Assembly (NCBI GenBank): GCA_004335635.1
Contig: QAXH01005740.1
Span: forward strand, 1,060-11,689
DNA length: 10,630 nucleotides
Source: Chloromonas sp. AAM2
Taxonomy: Eukaryota; Chlorophyta; Chlorophyceae; Chlamydomonadales; Chlamydomonadaceae
Reading direction: 5' to 3'
Positions 1 through 7,976 of this stretch are shown here, piece by piece (the stretch's first letter is position 1; each line of letters begins with the position of its first letter). The notes below the pieces were generated by a model. That model ran no database searches. It was given only the letters and a program-made list of their open reading frames with translations, and was not told the origin of the DNA. Made by a program: the position numbers and the translations under genes.

Positions 1-552
1 GTGTTTGGAGCAGCAGTAAGTGTTGGGTGTTGGGTGCAACGCTGGCTGGGCTTGGCACCCCTGCAGGGCCACCTGGGGCGTTGCACGCAGTGCGGTGTTC
101 TGCACCAACAGAACACATGGTGGGAAACCTTGCCTGGCACTTGTGACACATGCTTGCCTGAAGTTCAATCAGTGATGGAGTGCAAACGGCATCGTAAGAG
201 TAAAGCGTGCTACAGCACATCACCTGGTGTGCTGTGCAGCCCCGCAGCAGCGGTGGTGGAGGCAGAAGATGCCTGGGCAGCGCGCCAGCGGGAGCGCTGG
301 CGGGAGGACCTGCAGCTGGTGGATGCAGGCAGTGTAGCTCCTGCACGGCAAGGCCTCGCAGTTTGGCACTGCATCAGGGAACACCACTTTGCATCGACCA
401 GCCAGCCCGCACAGCATGCCTGCTTGTTGCTATTCAAAGCCCAGGCTCTGCAAAAACTTGATGCAGCAACGGGGCAAACATGCTTTTCCCGCACCCTGTG
501 CGAGCAGTTGCGTATTGACACCATCATCCTTGCGCGCAGGACTGCATGGTGA
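1..552 (+). CDS. Possible partial gene with paired-cysteine (zinc-ribbon-like) motif, unrecognised
   Basis: A 183-codon frame is open from the window edge to a stop at 550-552, so its 5' end may lie outside. Residues about 28-52 contain two CxxC pairs (RCTQCG and CDTCL) about 20 residues apart, a spacing that could bind zinc. Residues about 78-104 are Ala/Arg/Glu-rich (AEDAWAARQRERWRED) and look more coding-like than the rest. A GTAAGT donor at 16-21 and acceptor-like ends at 64-66 (CTGCAG) and 238-240 (TGTGCAG) suggest splicing, so the true gene may use only 67 onward or parts of it. No family is recognised. Frames of this length also arise by chance in this stop-poor DNA, so this is a weak call. 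Confidence 0.25.
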   Translation: MFGAAVSVGCWVQRWLGLAPLQGHLGRCTQCGVLHQQNTWWETLPGTCDTCLPEVQSVMECKRHRKSKACYSTSPGVLCSPAAAVVEAEDAWAARQRERWREDLQLVDAGSVAPARQGLAVWHCIREHHFASTSQPAQHACLLLFKAQALQKLDAATGQTCFSRTLCEQLRIDTIILARRTAW

Positions 553-677
553 CCATGGTCATTGTTGCTAGCGCTATCATGACTGATCCCAGAGCTCATG
601 GCTGCATGCAACAGCAGATTTGATGATGCCCCACTTATGAACGCACATGGCCGCAGCACCAAAGCGCTGGGTGTGCA

Positions 678-804
678 TGTGGGGCAGGGTGCCCTTACCC
701 CCCACTGTTATGTGCATGACAGGACCCTACCCCACACTGCCTGTCTTGTGGGGCAGGGTCCCCTCCACCCCACTAGTGTGTACATGACAAGACCCTGCCC
801 CACA
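678..804. repeat. Two tandem 69-bp hairpin units, same family as the 1521-1919 array
   Basis: Two units start at 678 and 747, a period of 69 bp. In the second, TGTGGGGCAGGGTC (747-760) is a perfect 14-bp inverted match to GACCCTGCCCCACA (791-804) across a 30-nt spacer. In the first, 678-690 pairs with 723-736 with one mismatch. The arm sequence is nearly the same as in the larger array starting at 1521. The reading frame over this stretch (598-885) is best explained by the repeat and not by a gene. Confidence 0.8.
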
Positions 805-1516
805 ACCCCTGCCATGCTTACCATTTTCATCAGATTCCCTGCCAATGCGCCCCATCCCTGCAGCTGCCTTGCATACCTTCCTTGATCACGACCACCAGCT
901 TCCTTGACAGCTTTTTACGTAAAGCCGCAAATTTCAGGAAGCCAGTCACGTTTTCAGGAAGTACCTGCGCTGCCCTCAGGCTCGCGTGCAAGCCCAATGG
1001 TCCACCAGAGCACTATTTCTATCTGTAGGTCCAATACGCAAGCAGTTCTGGCGTAACCAGCTGCGGCGTAAGCAGCTGTGAAAACCCTTTGGCGGCTGTT
1101 GTCCAGGCGCAAGCACGCACAGGCGCTGAAAGACTTTGTACCGTCCGAAACAGGTAAAAGGGAGAAGGCAAAGCATCCACAGGAAGCACGAACCTTTCTC
1201 CTGACGGATTTTCTGTTTCTTTGGATCGTGGCTGAGTCACCACTGTTTTGAATTTGAACAGACAGGGCAGAATTTTGGACGGGCAGGCACAAGCACTGGG
1301 CTCACGCAAGGCTGCCCACAGAGGAAGTGGGCGAACAGAGGTGTGCCTTGCTTGTGCTGCTTTGAGGAGGCAGGTCGCACCGTATACCAACTCGCGATGA
1401 GAATCACATGCCTGCCGGAGTCCGACACGCACGGATGCCTCATGTGCTGGAGACATGCTGGCCTTGATAGAACGGGTTACAAGCAGGGTCGAAATGTCTC
1501 CCTGGAGTACTCTCTT
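805..1516. other. Gap with no supportable gene
   Basis: No convincing exon or RNA gene is seen. A 179-codon minus-strand frame (1558 down to 1019) is open, but it starts inside the hairpin satellite, shows no recognisable domain and has no clear splice structure. It is treated as probably non-coding. Confidence 0.4.
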
Positions 1517-1520
1517 GTCA

Positions 1521-1919
1521 TGTGGGGCAAGGTCGCATGTCGTCACTACAAGGTGCATGAGGGGACCTTACCCCACAGAGCTATGTGGGGCAAGGTCGCA
1601 CGTGGTCTCTACAGGGTGCATGTCGTCACTACAGGATGCATGAGCAACCCTTGTCCCCCCACAAAGCTATGTGAGGCAAGGTCGCATGTCGTCACTACAG
1701 GGTGCATGAGGGGACCTTACCTCACAAAGCTATTGTGGGGCAAGGTCCGCAGATATCACTACAAGGTGCATGAGGGGACCCTACCCCACACAGCTATGTG
1801 GGTCAAGAGAGCATGTGGTCACTACAGGGTGCCTGAGGAACCCTCCCCCTCCCACAAAGCTATGTGGGGCAAGGTCCGCATGACATCACTACATGGTGCA
1901 TGATGGGACCCTACCCCAT
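1521..1919. repeat. Satellite array of about six ~63-bp units with inverted-repeat arms
   Basis: The motif TGTGGGGCAAGGTC or a close variant starts at 1521, 1584, 1670, 1734, 1797 and 1863, giving spacings of 63, 86, 64, 63 and 66 bp. The long spacing contains a partial internal duplication (a second GTCACTACAGG block). Most units end in GACCTTACCCCACA or a variant (1564-1577, 1713-1726, 1777-1790, 1907-1919). That is the inverted complement of the unit start with 1-2 mismatches, so a unit can fold into a stem of about 14 bp with a loop of about 29 nt. Because 63 is a multiple of three, a 186-codon frame (1343-1903) reads through as a degenerate 21-residue repeat (MWGKV...HEGTLPH). I consider that frame a by-product of the repeat. 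Confidence 0.85.
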
Positions 1920-2119
1920 GAAGCAGTAGGCCAGTGCTGCAAAGCACAGACACCTTGGACGCATCTGGCATTGCTATGTGCACCGTGGAGATTACATGCT
2001 GCCAAAGGCACAAGCACAGGCCACCACAGCAAACCATGCAGGTCACTGCTGCAGTGCCATGCTGTGCACGGGCGCATGCGCACTTGGCAATAGCGCAGCG
2101 GAACTCAGTTGCAGTGTGC
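1920..2119. other. Gap, nothing recognised
   Basis: This stretch lies between the hairpin satellite and the recombinase-like fragment. Several short overlapping frames are open on both strands, but none shows a domain or a good splice site. Confidence 0.4.
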
Positions 2120-2398
2120 TGATGTCATGTTTGCTTACTGGACACCGTCGGTTCAGTGGCAAGGCACTTAACGAGACACCTGCACCTTGCTGGGGCAAAC
2201 TACCTTACGCGAGGTACCACACATGCACCCATGCTGGTGCTAAGCACGGCCTTGCTGCGTCACACCACGGAGGAGGTGACCAACAAGCACTTGCACAGCA
2301 CCACAGGACCAGATTCCACTGCTGCATACCAGTTGAGTCGCTTTGCACGCGCATGGCAACGCAAGCAATCAACTGCCACACATGAACCCCAACCCTAG
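2120..2398 (+). pseudogene. Tyrosine-recombinase-like C-terminal fragment
   Basis: A frame is open from a stop at 2120-2122 to the stop at 2396-2398; the first usable start is GTG at 2156. It reads as follows: about 15 residues before an AGANYLTRG block, then PMLVLSTALLRHTTEEVTNKH, an STTGPDSTAAY segment and a basic FARAWQRKQ end. In tyrosine recombinases (phage integrase family; also Crypton and DIRS-type transposons) the C-terminus has HxxR, a helix ending in LLGHxxxxxTxxY with the catalytic Tyr, and a short tail. The LLRHTTEEVTNKHL stretch fits that layout, but the Tyr position reads Leu and the HxxR box is not clean. The frame has no N-terminal part and ends inside the telomeric repeat, so it looks like a dead remnant. 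It could also be a chance resemblance. Confidence 0.3.
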
Positions 2399-2478
2399 CC
2401 CTAACCCTAACCCTTTTCCTATTCCTATTCCTAGCCCTAAACCCTAACCCTAACTTCAATCCTAACCCTAACCCTAAG
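2385..2478. repeat. Interstitial telomeric repeat block (CCCTAA/CCCTAAA)
   Basis: About 94 bp of degenerate telomere-type repeat occurs on the plus strand. CCCTAA units are interrupted by CCTATT units (about 2413-2430) and by one seven-base CCCTAAA unit near 2436. The block ends with CCCTAAGGGT at about 2473-2482, where the repeat meets half a unit in the opposite orientation. The block has unique sequence on its left and satellites on its right, so it is internal and not a chromosome end in this assembly. The human-type unit (TTAGGG) is reported for some Chlamydomonadales. Confidence 0.9.
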
Positions 2479-2491
2479 GGTCATCCTCGAT

Positions 2492-2820
2492 GCCAGATTG
2501 CTCAGATTGCTTGAATAGGGACATCCAAAGTACGGCAAAGGTGATGCTAGATGCCAGATTGCTCAGATAGGGAGTTGCAGAGTACGGTAAAGGTAAAGCC
2601 AGATGCAAGATTGCCCAGATAGGGAGTTGCAGAGTACGGTAAAGGTAAAGCCAGATGCCAGATTGCTCAGATTGTTCAGATAGGGAGTTGCAGAGTAGGG
2701 TAAAGGTAAAGCCAGATGCCAGATTGCTCAGATAGGGAGGTCCAGAGTACGGCAAAGGTGAATCCAGATGCCAGATTGCTCAGATCGCTCAGATAGGGAG
2801 TTCCAGTACGGGTTAGGTAT
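2492..2820. repeat. Tandem array, unit 52 or 61 bp, about six copies
   Basis: Units begin with GCCAGATTG or GCAAGATTG at 2492, 2553, 2605, 2657, 2718 and 2770, giving periods of 61, 52, 52, 61 and 52 bp. The difference is a 9-bp internal duplication of the CAGATTGCT type, present in units 1, 4 and 6 only. A typical unit continues with CTCAGATAGGGAGTTGCAGA, then a GTACGGTAAAGG segment and AAGCCAGAT. No frame across the array looks like a gene. Confidence 0.9.
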
Positions 2821-2868
2821 GATCAGGCTGGTCAGTCACTCTTCTGCATTCAGTCACTTTTCTTCAGC

Positions 2869-3067
2869 CAGATATCTGACCTGATCTGCAGATTGAAGAT
2901 TCGTCGAATCTGAGCTTTAAAATCTCCTCAGGTATCTGACCTGATCTGCAGATTGAAAACTCGTCAAATCTGAGCTTTGAAATCTCCTCAGATATCTGAC
3001 CTGATCTGCAGATTGAAAACTCGTCAAATCTGAGCATGGCCATTTCCCAGATATCTGGCCAGATTGT
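2869..3067. repeat. 60-bp tandem array, three copies plus a partial
   Basis: Units start at 2869, 2929 and 2989 with an exact 60-bp period, and a partial copy runs from 3049 to about 3067. Each unit contains a palindrome near its start (CAGATATCTG in copy 1) and a second imperfect palindrome around GATTCGTCGAATC (copy 1). The partial copy holds a perfect 12-bp palindrome, CCAGATATCTGG (3047-3058), followed by GCCAGATTG, which is the same nine bases that open the 52/61-bp units. The two arrays may therefore be related. The stretch just before the array has a separate 18-bp direct repeat around CAGTCACT (about 2833 and 2851). Confidence 0.9.
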
Positions 3068-3148
3068 GTACCATCTGAAGGACCAGCGTCACCTTCTCAC
3101 ATACGCTGGACAAACGTCATGCGTAGCCTTCCAGTTTGCTGCTTTGCT

Positions 3149-3802
3149 TTAAATGTCCGAACATCTGTTGCCAATCAGTTGTTGGAATGTATGCATTATT
3201 GCCTTGCCAGTCAGTACAACTGTAAGCTGTAAGGCATGCCACTCCTCAGTTCTGACGCTTTCACCACTCAACATCAGATCAAGACCAAAGCCATTTCCAA
3301 CTGGGGACCCAACACTAACTGAGACTGGCCCAAACATATCCTTTCGTGCTACATGGTCCAGCTCATGCTTCCTGCTGGTGATGCTGCTGGAGCTGGAGCC
3401 GCAGATCGTCCCTCTCACGTGTAATCGCCTCCAGCTGAAACTTCAGGTCCAACACCTCACGTTGCAACTGATCCTCGGCCCTTGGGGGCGTGGCCTCAGG
3501 CGAAAGAAAAGCATCCTCCTGCACACATGCAAATCGTCCCATGGGTCAGTGGCGGCAACAAGTGGATCCGTAGCAGCAAAAGCAAACTGTATCACAGTCC
3601 CAGGTTTCTAGACATGCCATGTACTGAACATTACTGAAGAGATCAAGAATGCACCCTTCAATGCTTGCATCCGTGCATGCGACTCAGGGTTGACCCGGGT
3701 TACACCATTGCCCTTTGACAAAAAAAGCGGGACCACCATAGAGAGCAAAAGGAACTGGGCTTGAATACTACACAGTGCCAGACCGCCTCCCGTCTCCTCT
3801 AG
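3149..3802 (-). pseudogene. Coiled-coil-containing coding remnant or heavily spliced gene end
   Basis: Several protein-like blocks lie in order on the minus strand. Block A (3802-3635) is open, contains HARMQALKGAFLISS and ends at a GTAATG donor. A 48-nt intron-like stretch ends in ATACAG at 3587, followed by block B (3586 on, FAFAATDPLVAATDPWDDL). Block C (3518-3363, with an ATG at 3542 in frame) is a clear coiled coil: DQLQREVLDLKFQLEA, then RERDDLRLQLQQ. Block D ends at a stop at 3151-3149 and includes GPVSVSVGSPVGNG and HTFQQLIGNR. B to C and C to D change frame. Read without splicing this is a gene with two frameshifts. With splicing, C could donate at a phase-1 GTGAGA and join D after GGGCCAG in phase, but B to C would need a 41-nt intron. 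The blocks may be a decayed mobile-element protein or the 3' exons of the ankyrin gene upstream. No family is recognised. Confidence 0.35.
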
Positions 3803-4019
3803 AACATGTCAGGCTGCCGGCTATTGCATTATGTAGCCAGCTAGGCAATGGCTATTGAGTTTGCCCTGACTGACCACTGTTCGTCATGACCACAAGGAAG
3901 TGTGTGCTTTGTGGTTGCCTCACAATTGGTGCGTGCTGTGTGCCACCACCCTTTGCCATTTTCCCACTGTCGTGAGCACAAGATAAGGATAGACCTGCCG
4001 TCCCTTGGCGTGCACACAC

Positions 4020-4467
4020 CTCCCAGTAGCCAGGTGGAAACCGGGTGTAAACCAGGTGCCCATGCGATGATGAGCTGTCCGCCTCTGGAGCCAATCGAGG
4101 GGAACCATCTGAACACATGCAACCATCAGGAAACACGAGGCCTAGAAAGACATAAACATGCCATCCACGCAGTGGTGATGACATATACCAGGATTGCAAG
4201 CAGTGACAACGTGGTTAGCATGCAAACGCTGAAACACAGGTGCCCACACTCTCTTCCCTCAATGTCCTGCGGGTGGTAGTCAAGAGGTCCACCAATGGAG
4301 AGGAACACAACACCCACACTCATTCACTTAGCTGTTGTGCCACCTGTACACAGGTGTCTTGCTGAGCTGAGCAATCAATACAAACAGCCGTGTCAAGGAA
4401 TCACTTGCACGGGCTGGTGCCATTCACCACTTGAGCACATTGGAGCAAACTTGCTTGGATTTTCCTC
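4020..4467 (-). CDS. Candidate exons of unknown protein, possibly a C-terminal extension of the ankyrin gene
   Basis: A minus-strand block at 4467-4405 follows a good acceptor (CTGATTGCAG) and reads EENPSKFAPMCSSGEW and five more residues. It ends at a GTGATT donor, phase 0 on both sides. A phase-compatible chain can be built: a 16-nt microexon at 4343-4328 (phase 0 in, phase 1 out), then 4108-4020 (phase 1 in, phase 0 out; PRLAPEADSSSS, ending TRFPPGYWE). The ankyrin gene upstream has a GTGAGT donor in phase 0 shortly before its stop, so these could be its later exons. Alternative frames in the same stretch are also open, including a hydrophobic run near 4200-4260 (CMLTTLSLLAIL). The chain is therefore only one reading among several, and the microexon is a weak point. 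Confidence 0.22.
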
Positions 4468-4717
4468 CTGCAATCAGAATTCAAACCAAAGAGTAACACG
4501 ATGCAATGAGGTTCATAAATGCAAGGTGACCTCACATGAGTCTTGTCTCAGTATGAGAACAGATGATTTTACTTAATTCGAGCTTCACAACACATCCAGT
4601 CTCACACTGGGTCGGGATGCGATTGGCAATGCATTCCCAGTAGTATAAGGGGGCAGCTCAGAACAGGTCATTCATTCTGTATATACGCTTACCAGGCCAG
4701 TGCTCAGGATACAATAC

Positions 4718-7700
4718 TTATGTTGAACATGTTGCCAATTGCGTATCACTAACACTCACGTTCGAAGCAGCCTTAGCGGCCTTGGCGACCCGTATAAACT
4801 CTGCCACGTCTGCGTGGTCTTGCTCCAAAGCGTTCTCCAATGGAGTACAACCAGCCTGCATGTACACCAGGCAGGTGCTTGCGGTAGCAGACAAAACAGC
4901 TGCAGCCCAAAGGCGCACTTCTAGTCCTATCGGATGCCAATGCACGTTGCTCAACCCATGCTGACTGATTGCTAATCGTATCCAGGACCCACTGCGTGCA
5001 TGAATTGCAAGATCGTACCCATGGCATGCATGCACTGCATGTCCACACTCAACTAACATAAACACACCCGTCTGTACACAGAGCACATACCATGGAGCCT
5101 GTCATTGCCTGAACTGGCCGTCCGTTTTCCAACGTGTACTAGAGAACATGCACTCAACACAGCAGGTAGCTGCCAATGCCACGCCACTTACCTCATCCAT
5201 CACGTCAACGTCGGCTCCTGCCTCGATGAGCAGCTTGGCGACCTCCAGCTGGCCATTGAATGCAGCGGCGATGAGCGGGTAGTCGCAACCCTGCAAAACA
5301 TCATAAGGCGTTTTATAGCTGCCCAAGGCTTAGCTCTGACGGACGGGACAGGTAACCACTTGTGCTCACTGGTGTTATGGCCCCGAGAATTGTGGTGTTT
5401 GGATTGGCGCCATGCCGCAGCAGCAACTTGATTACATCAGTGTTGCCCTCGATGACGGCTGCCGTCAGCATAACCCTGTCGACCTGCAGTGCACAGTCGT
5501 GATAGCACTTGTATCCGGCCGGCAGGATGTACTGTCAGGAGGGAGGCACCAGGGATGTGCATCAGAGACCTTCAGTGAAGAATCACTGGGCTGCTGAAGA
5601 CTGCATGACCTGGATGCCTGATGGGCCTATATGATTTCATGGGCCCCTCGAAGAGTGATCAGATCAGGGCCGTTTGGCTGCTTTTCCTTGCCACTCTTTG
5701 TTTTTTTGTGTCTCTTTCAGAAACCAAGCATGATGCATTAAGCAAAGTAAAGTGGCTTCTGCCTCAGGCTATCAGGGTCCAAGCCTGCCAAGGAACGTGG
5801 TCACCCTACAGAGCGCGTTTAAGCGGGAATCCGGTAACTGAATTTGAAACTGGCGTCCATACACGCTCGTAATCCATACTCTTACAGCACAGCATACTAG
5901 GAACTCCAGTATGCAACAGTGGTCACGCCCATCTGACTTTAGAAACTGACTGTTCGCACGCGTGAAGAGTACGTTTCTTGATTGAGGCCAAGTGCCCACG
6001 CAGTCGGTTCCGCATGATCCAGAGGATTTTTGTTTCTTCTAACTTTTTCTTCCGGGGGCCCCCAGGAGAGAGAGAGAGCATTTGCCAATGCTGTGTGCCC
6101 AACCCACGCCGCTGCAGTGGAGGACATTCACTGACGCCGCAACATGGAACATTCAGTGATTGCCATCCGTTTGATGTGAATGCATCCGTTTGATGTGACC
6201 CAGACGTGCAAGCCACATAGGTTGTTCGTCCTTGAAGAACCTGCACGCCTTGATGTCACGTGGGTGTGTCCTGATTATTGCTCACATCCTTCAAGAGCTG
6301 GATCCACGCTGACACTCACCAGGTGTACGTTCGGGTCCGCATTGTAATCCAGCAGTAATTGCATCATGTCTATGCGGCCAGTTGCAACAGCTGCCCACAA
6401 CGCAGTGTCGTACTGGCTCTGCATTCAGGCACGCTGAGCACATGGTTAGCGTGACTGGCTGCCTTCAATCAGATAGCCTGCCTCAGGCACATGCGGCACA
6501 TTGAGGCTGGACACTAACCGTCAGCAAGTCGACATTAGCCCCGGCCTCCAGTAGAGCCCGAACCACCTCCACATGCCCATCCCATGCTGCCCAGTACAGT
6601 GCGTGCACGCCGGCCTGCAAGCACAGCAATACACGCCAAGAACGACAAAGAGGCATATCGTTATGATCCAAACCAAGTAGACCTGATCGCATTGGGATTT
6701 GGAAAGCCAATGCTTGGTCAGCACGAATGATCAGCAGACTTTGCATGCCGTGAGCCATGCATGTATGCACAGAGATGGTCTTTACCAGCACTGCCATGCC
6801 AAAGCCACGGGCCGGCAGGCTGCATCAACATGCACCATGTTGACCATGCGTTATCACGCATCAGTGACGAGCACAATCAGCTTCAAACTGTCACATTGTT
6901 GATGCATTGGCTGCAACATGTCTGGATCTTCATTCTGCCTCCATGCGAGTTGCAGCACTGGTCAGAGCTTTCATGTGGGTTGGGGTTAGCATTGAGAGCG
7001 GACACACTCTGTTTCCTGTTCTGTTCGCTGACTCTCTGTTCTGATTGCTACTCTCTCATGTTCGGGTTCTGTTCTCTTCGCTCTGGTTCTGTTGTGTCTG
7101 ATCACATACATCATGATACAGAACAAGCTCAGTATAGCAACTCACCCTGTCCCGTGCGTTCAAGTCTGACCCAGACTCAATCAATTCCTTGACAGTGTTC
7201 ACATCTCCATTCTTCGCCGCTTGATGAAGCCTGCTATTTGTCGAATGCCGTGCCTGCATGCATGGCACGTAGAGCTGGTATGTGACCCTGGCAACACATG
7301 CGTCCACACCCGCACGAGCCCTCCACTGCCACGCTACATGGTAGTGGTGGCAACTGTATGCTGTACGTGTCGGGACCGCGTATGTGGTATGCGGAGTGCA
7401 ACACGCACATTGGTATGTCGTTGCACAGTCAGGCTACCATCCTCCTGCACGGGCCATCCTATTGCACAGGCAAGGGAACCGACCTACCCATGCTACATGA
7501 GCAGTCCAATAAATGAGAGCGAGAGTGGACCTACCGTGATGCAGGGTGAGAAGCGTCAGGACTCAAGACTCACTGGAATTCTCTCGACTTCAACACCTCC
7601 GTGGGGTGGTAGCTGCTCTGCCTCATTTCTCTCCGACCGCCTGGCCGGAGGAGCAACCTGGGCTACCCTGCAACGTACATTGCAGGCCCGCACACGAGGC

Positions 7701-7753
7701 GGGAGACCTGCTGAAACAGTCGATATTGAACTGAAGCGTAAAGTAGCATTCAT
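4718..7753 (-). CDS. Ankyrin-repeat protein, predicted chloroplast-targeted, seven exons
   Basis: Exons on the minus strand: 7753-7574, 7253-7146, 6614-6519, 6418-6320, 5483-5370, 5290-5192, 4855-4718. This gives 277 aa. Every internal border is phase 0 with GT donors (GTGAGT, GTAAGT, GTTAGT, GTGAGC) and CAG acceptors. Exon 1 (60 aa) is rich in Ser, Arg, Val and Ala and nearly free of acids in its first 40 residues. It contains VRACNVRCRVAQ, like an algal plastid transit peptide. Exons 2-7 each carry one ankyrin repeat, for example YWAAWDGHVEVVRALLEAGA in exon 3 and IAAAFNGQLEVAKLLIEAGA in exon 6; repeat 6 is the most divergent and ends in an Ala/Lys tail. Ankyrin repeats bind proteins, so a scaffold or chaperone role in the plastid is inferred; the partner is unknown. 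The start at 7753 is chosen for the leader; the frame is open back to ATG 7864 or 7930. A GTGAGT in the last exon could splice to exons further down, changing the C-terminus. Confidence 0.85.
5484..6319 (-). other. Large intron (836 bp) of the ankyrin gene
   Basis: No ankyrin-like exon is seen inside, and the flanking exons join in frame as consecutive repeats. The intron contains a T-rich stretch (about 5698-5708), a GGGGGCCCCC palindrome near 6054-6063 followed by a GA run (about 6065-6079), and a 16-bp direct repeat, CATCCGTTTGATGTGA, at 6164 and 6183. The small frames here on both strands look like chance. Confidence 0.6.
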
Positions 7754-7976
7754 TTTTTGTTCGCAGTCGTGCTCTGGTGGCAGCTCCGCGGCTCCCAGCT
7801 TCAGAGGTTGCAAACAAAAACGGCCGTTACGTTTTTTCAAAGTTGCAGGTTCTTGAGGGTTCATTGCATTGATACTATCGTTGAACTTATCGCACCGAAG
7901 ACATACCTGAACCACAACCCTCTTTGGCACAAGGCATCAAGGCCCCTGGCACATGGTTACATCCCCAAGCGGAGCC
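7754..7976. promoter_or_regulatory. Shared divergent promoter region
   Basis: These 223 bp separate the predicted start codon of the ankyrin gene (minus strand, 7753) from that of the unknown four-exon gene (plus strand, 7977). It must therefore hold the 5' UTR and promoter of both. It contains a perfect 10-bp palindrome, AACGGCCGTT (7819-7828), which is two inverted AACGG cores. AACGG is the core recognised by three-repeat MYB proteins of cell-cycle genes in plants, so MYB binding is possible but inferred. No TATA box is obvious. Confidence 0.45.

Noticed and set aside
1019..1558. 179-codon minus-strand frame
   Set aside because: It starts in the satellite, has no recognisable domain or splice borders, and long chance frames are common in this stop-poor DNA.
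1343..1903. 186-codon plus-strand frame with a 21-residue repeat
   Set aside because: It is the hairpin satellite read in one frame; the unit length is a multiple of three and the frame is lost at irregular units.
2474..2755. 93-codon minus-strand frame with repeated LPYSAT-like segments
   Set aside because: It is the complement of the 52/61-bp array and reflects repeat structure only.
2492..3067. Regularly spaced repeats considered as a CRISPR array
   Set aside because: Units are contiguous tandem copies without unique spacers, and the window is eukaryotic.
3221..3232. TGTAAGCTGTAA, the same 12-mer as the twin poly(A) signal at 10264
   Set aside because: No plus-strand gene ends here and it lies in a minus-strand coding-like block; probably coincidence.
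3153..3611. 152-codon plus-strand frame
   Set aside because: The minus strand of the same stretch carries a clear coiled coil and better coding composition.
7221..7856. 211-codon plus-strand frame
   Set aside because: It is antisense to exons 1 and 2 of the ankyrin gene, which match a family consensus.
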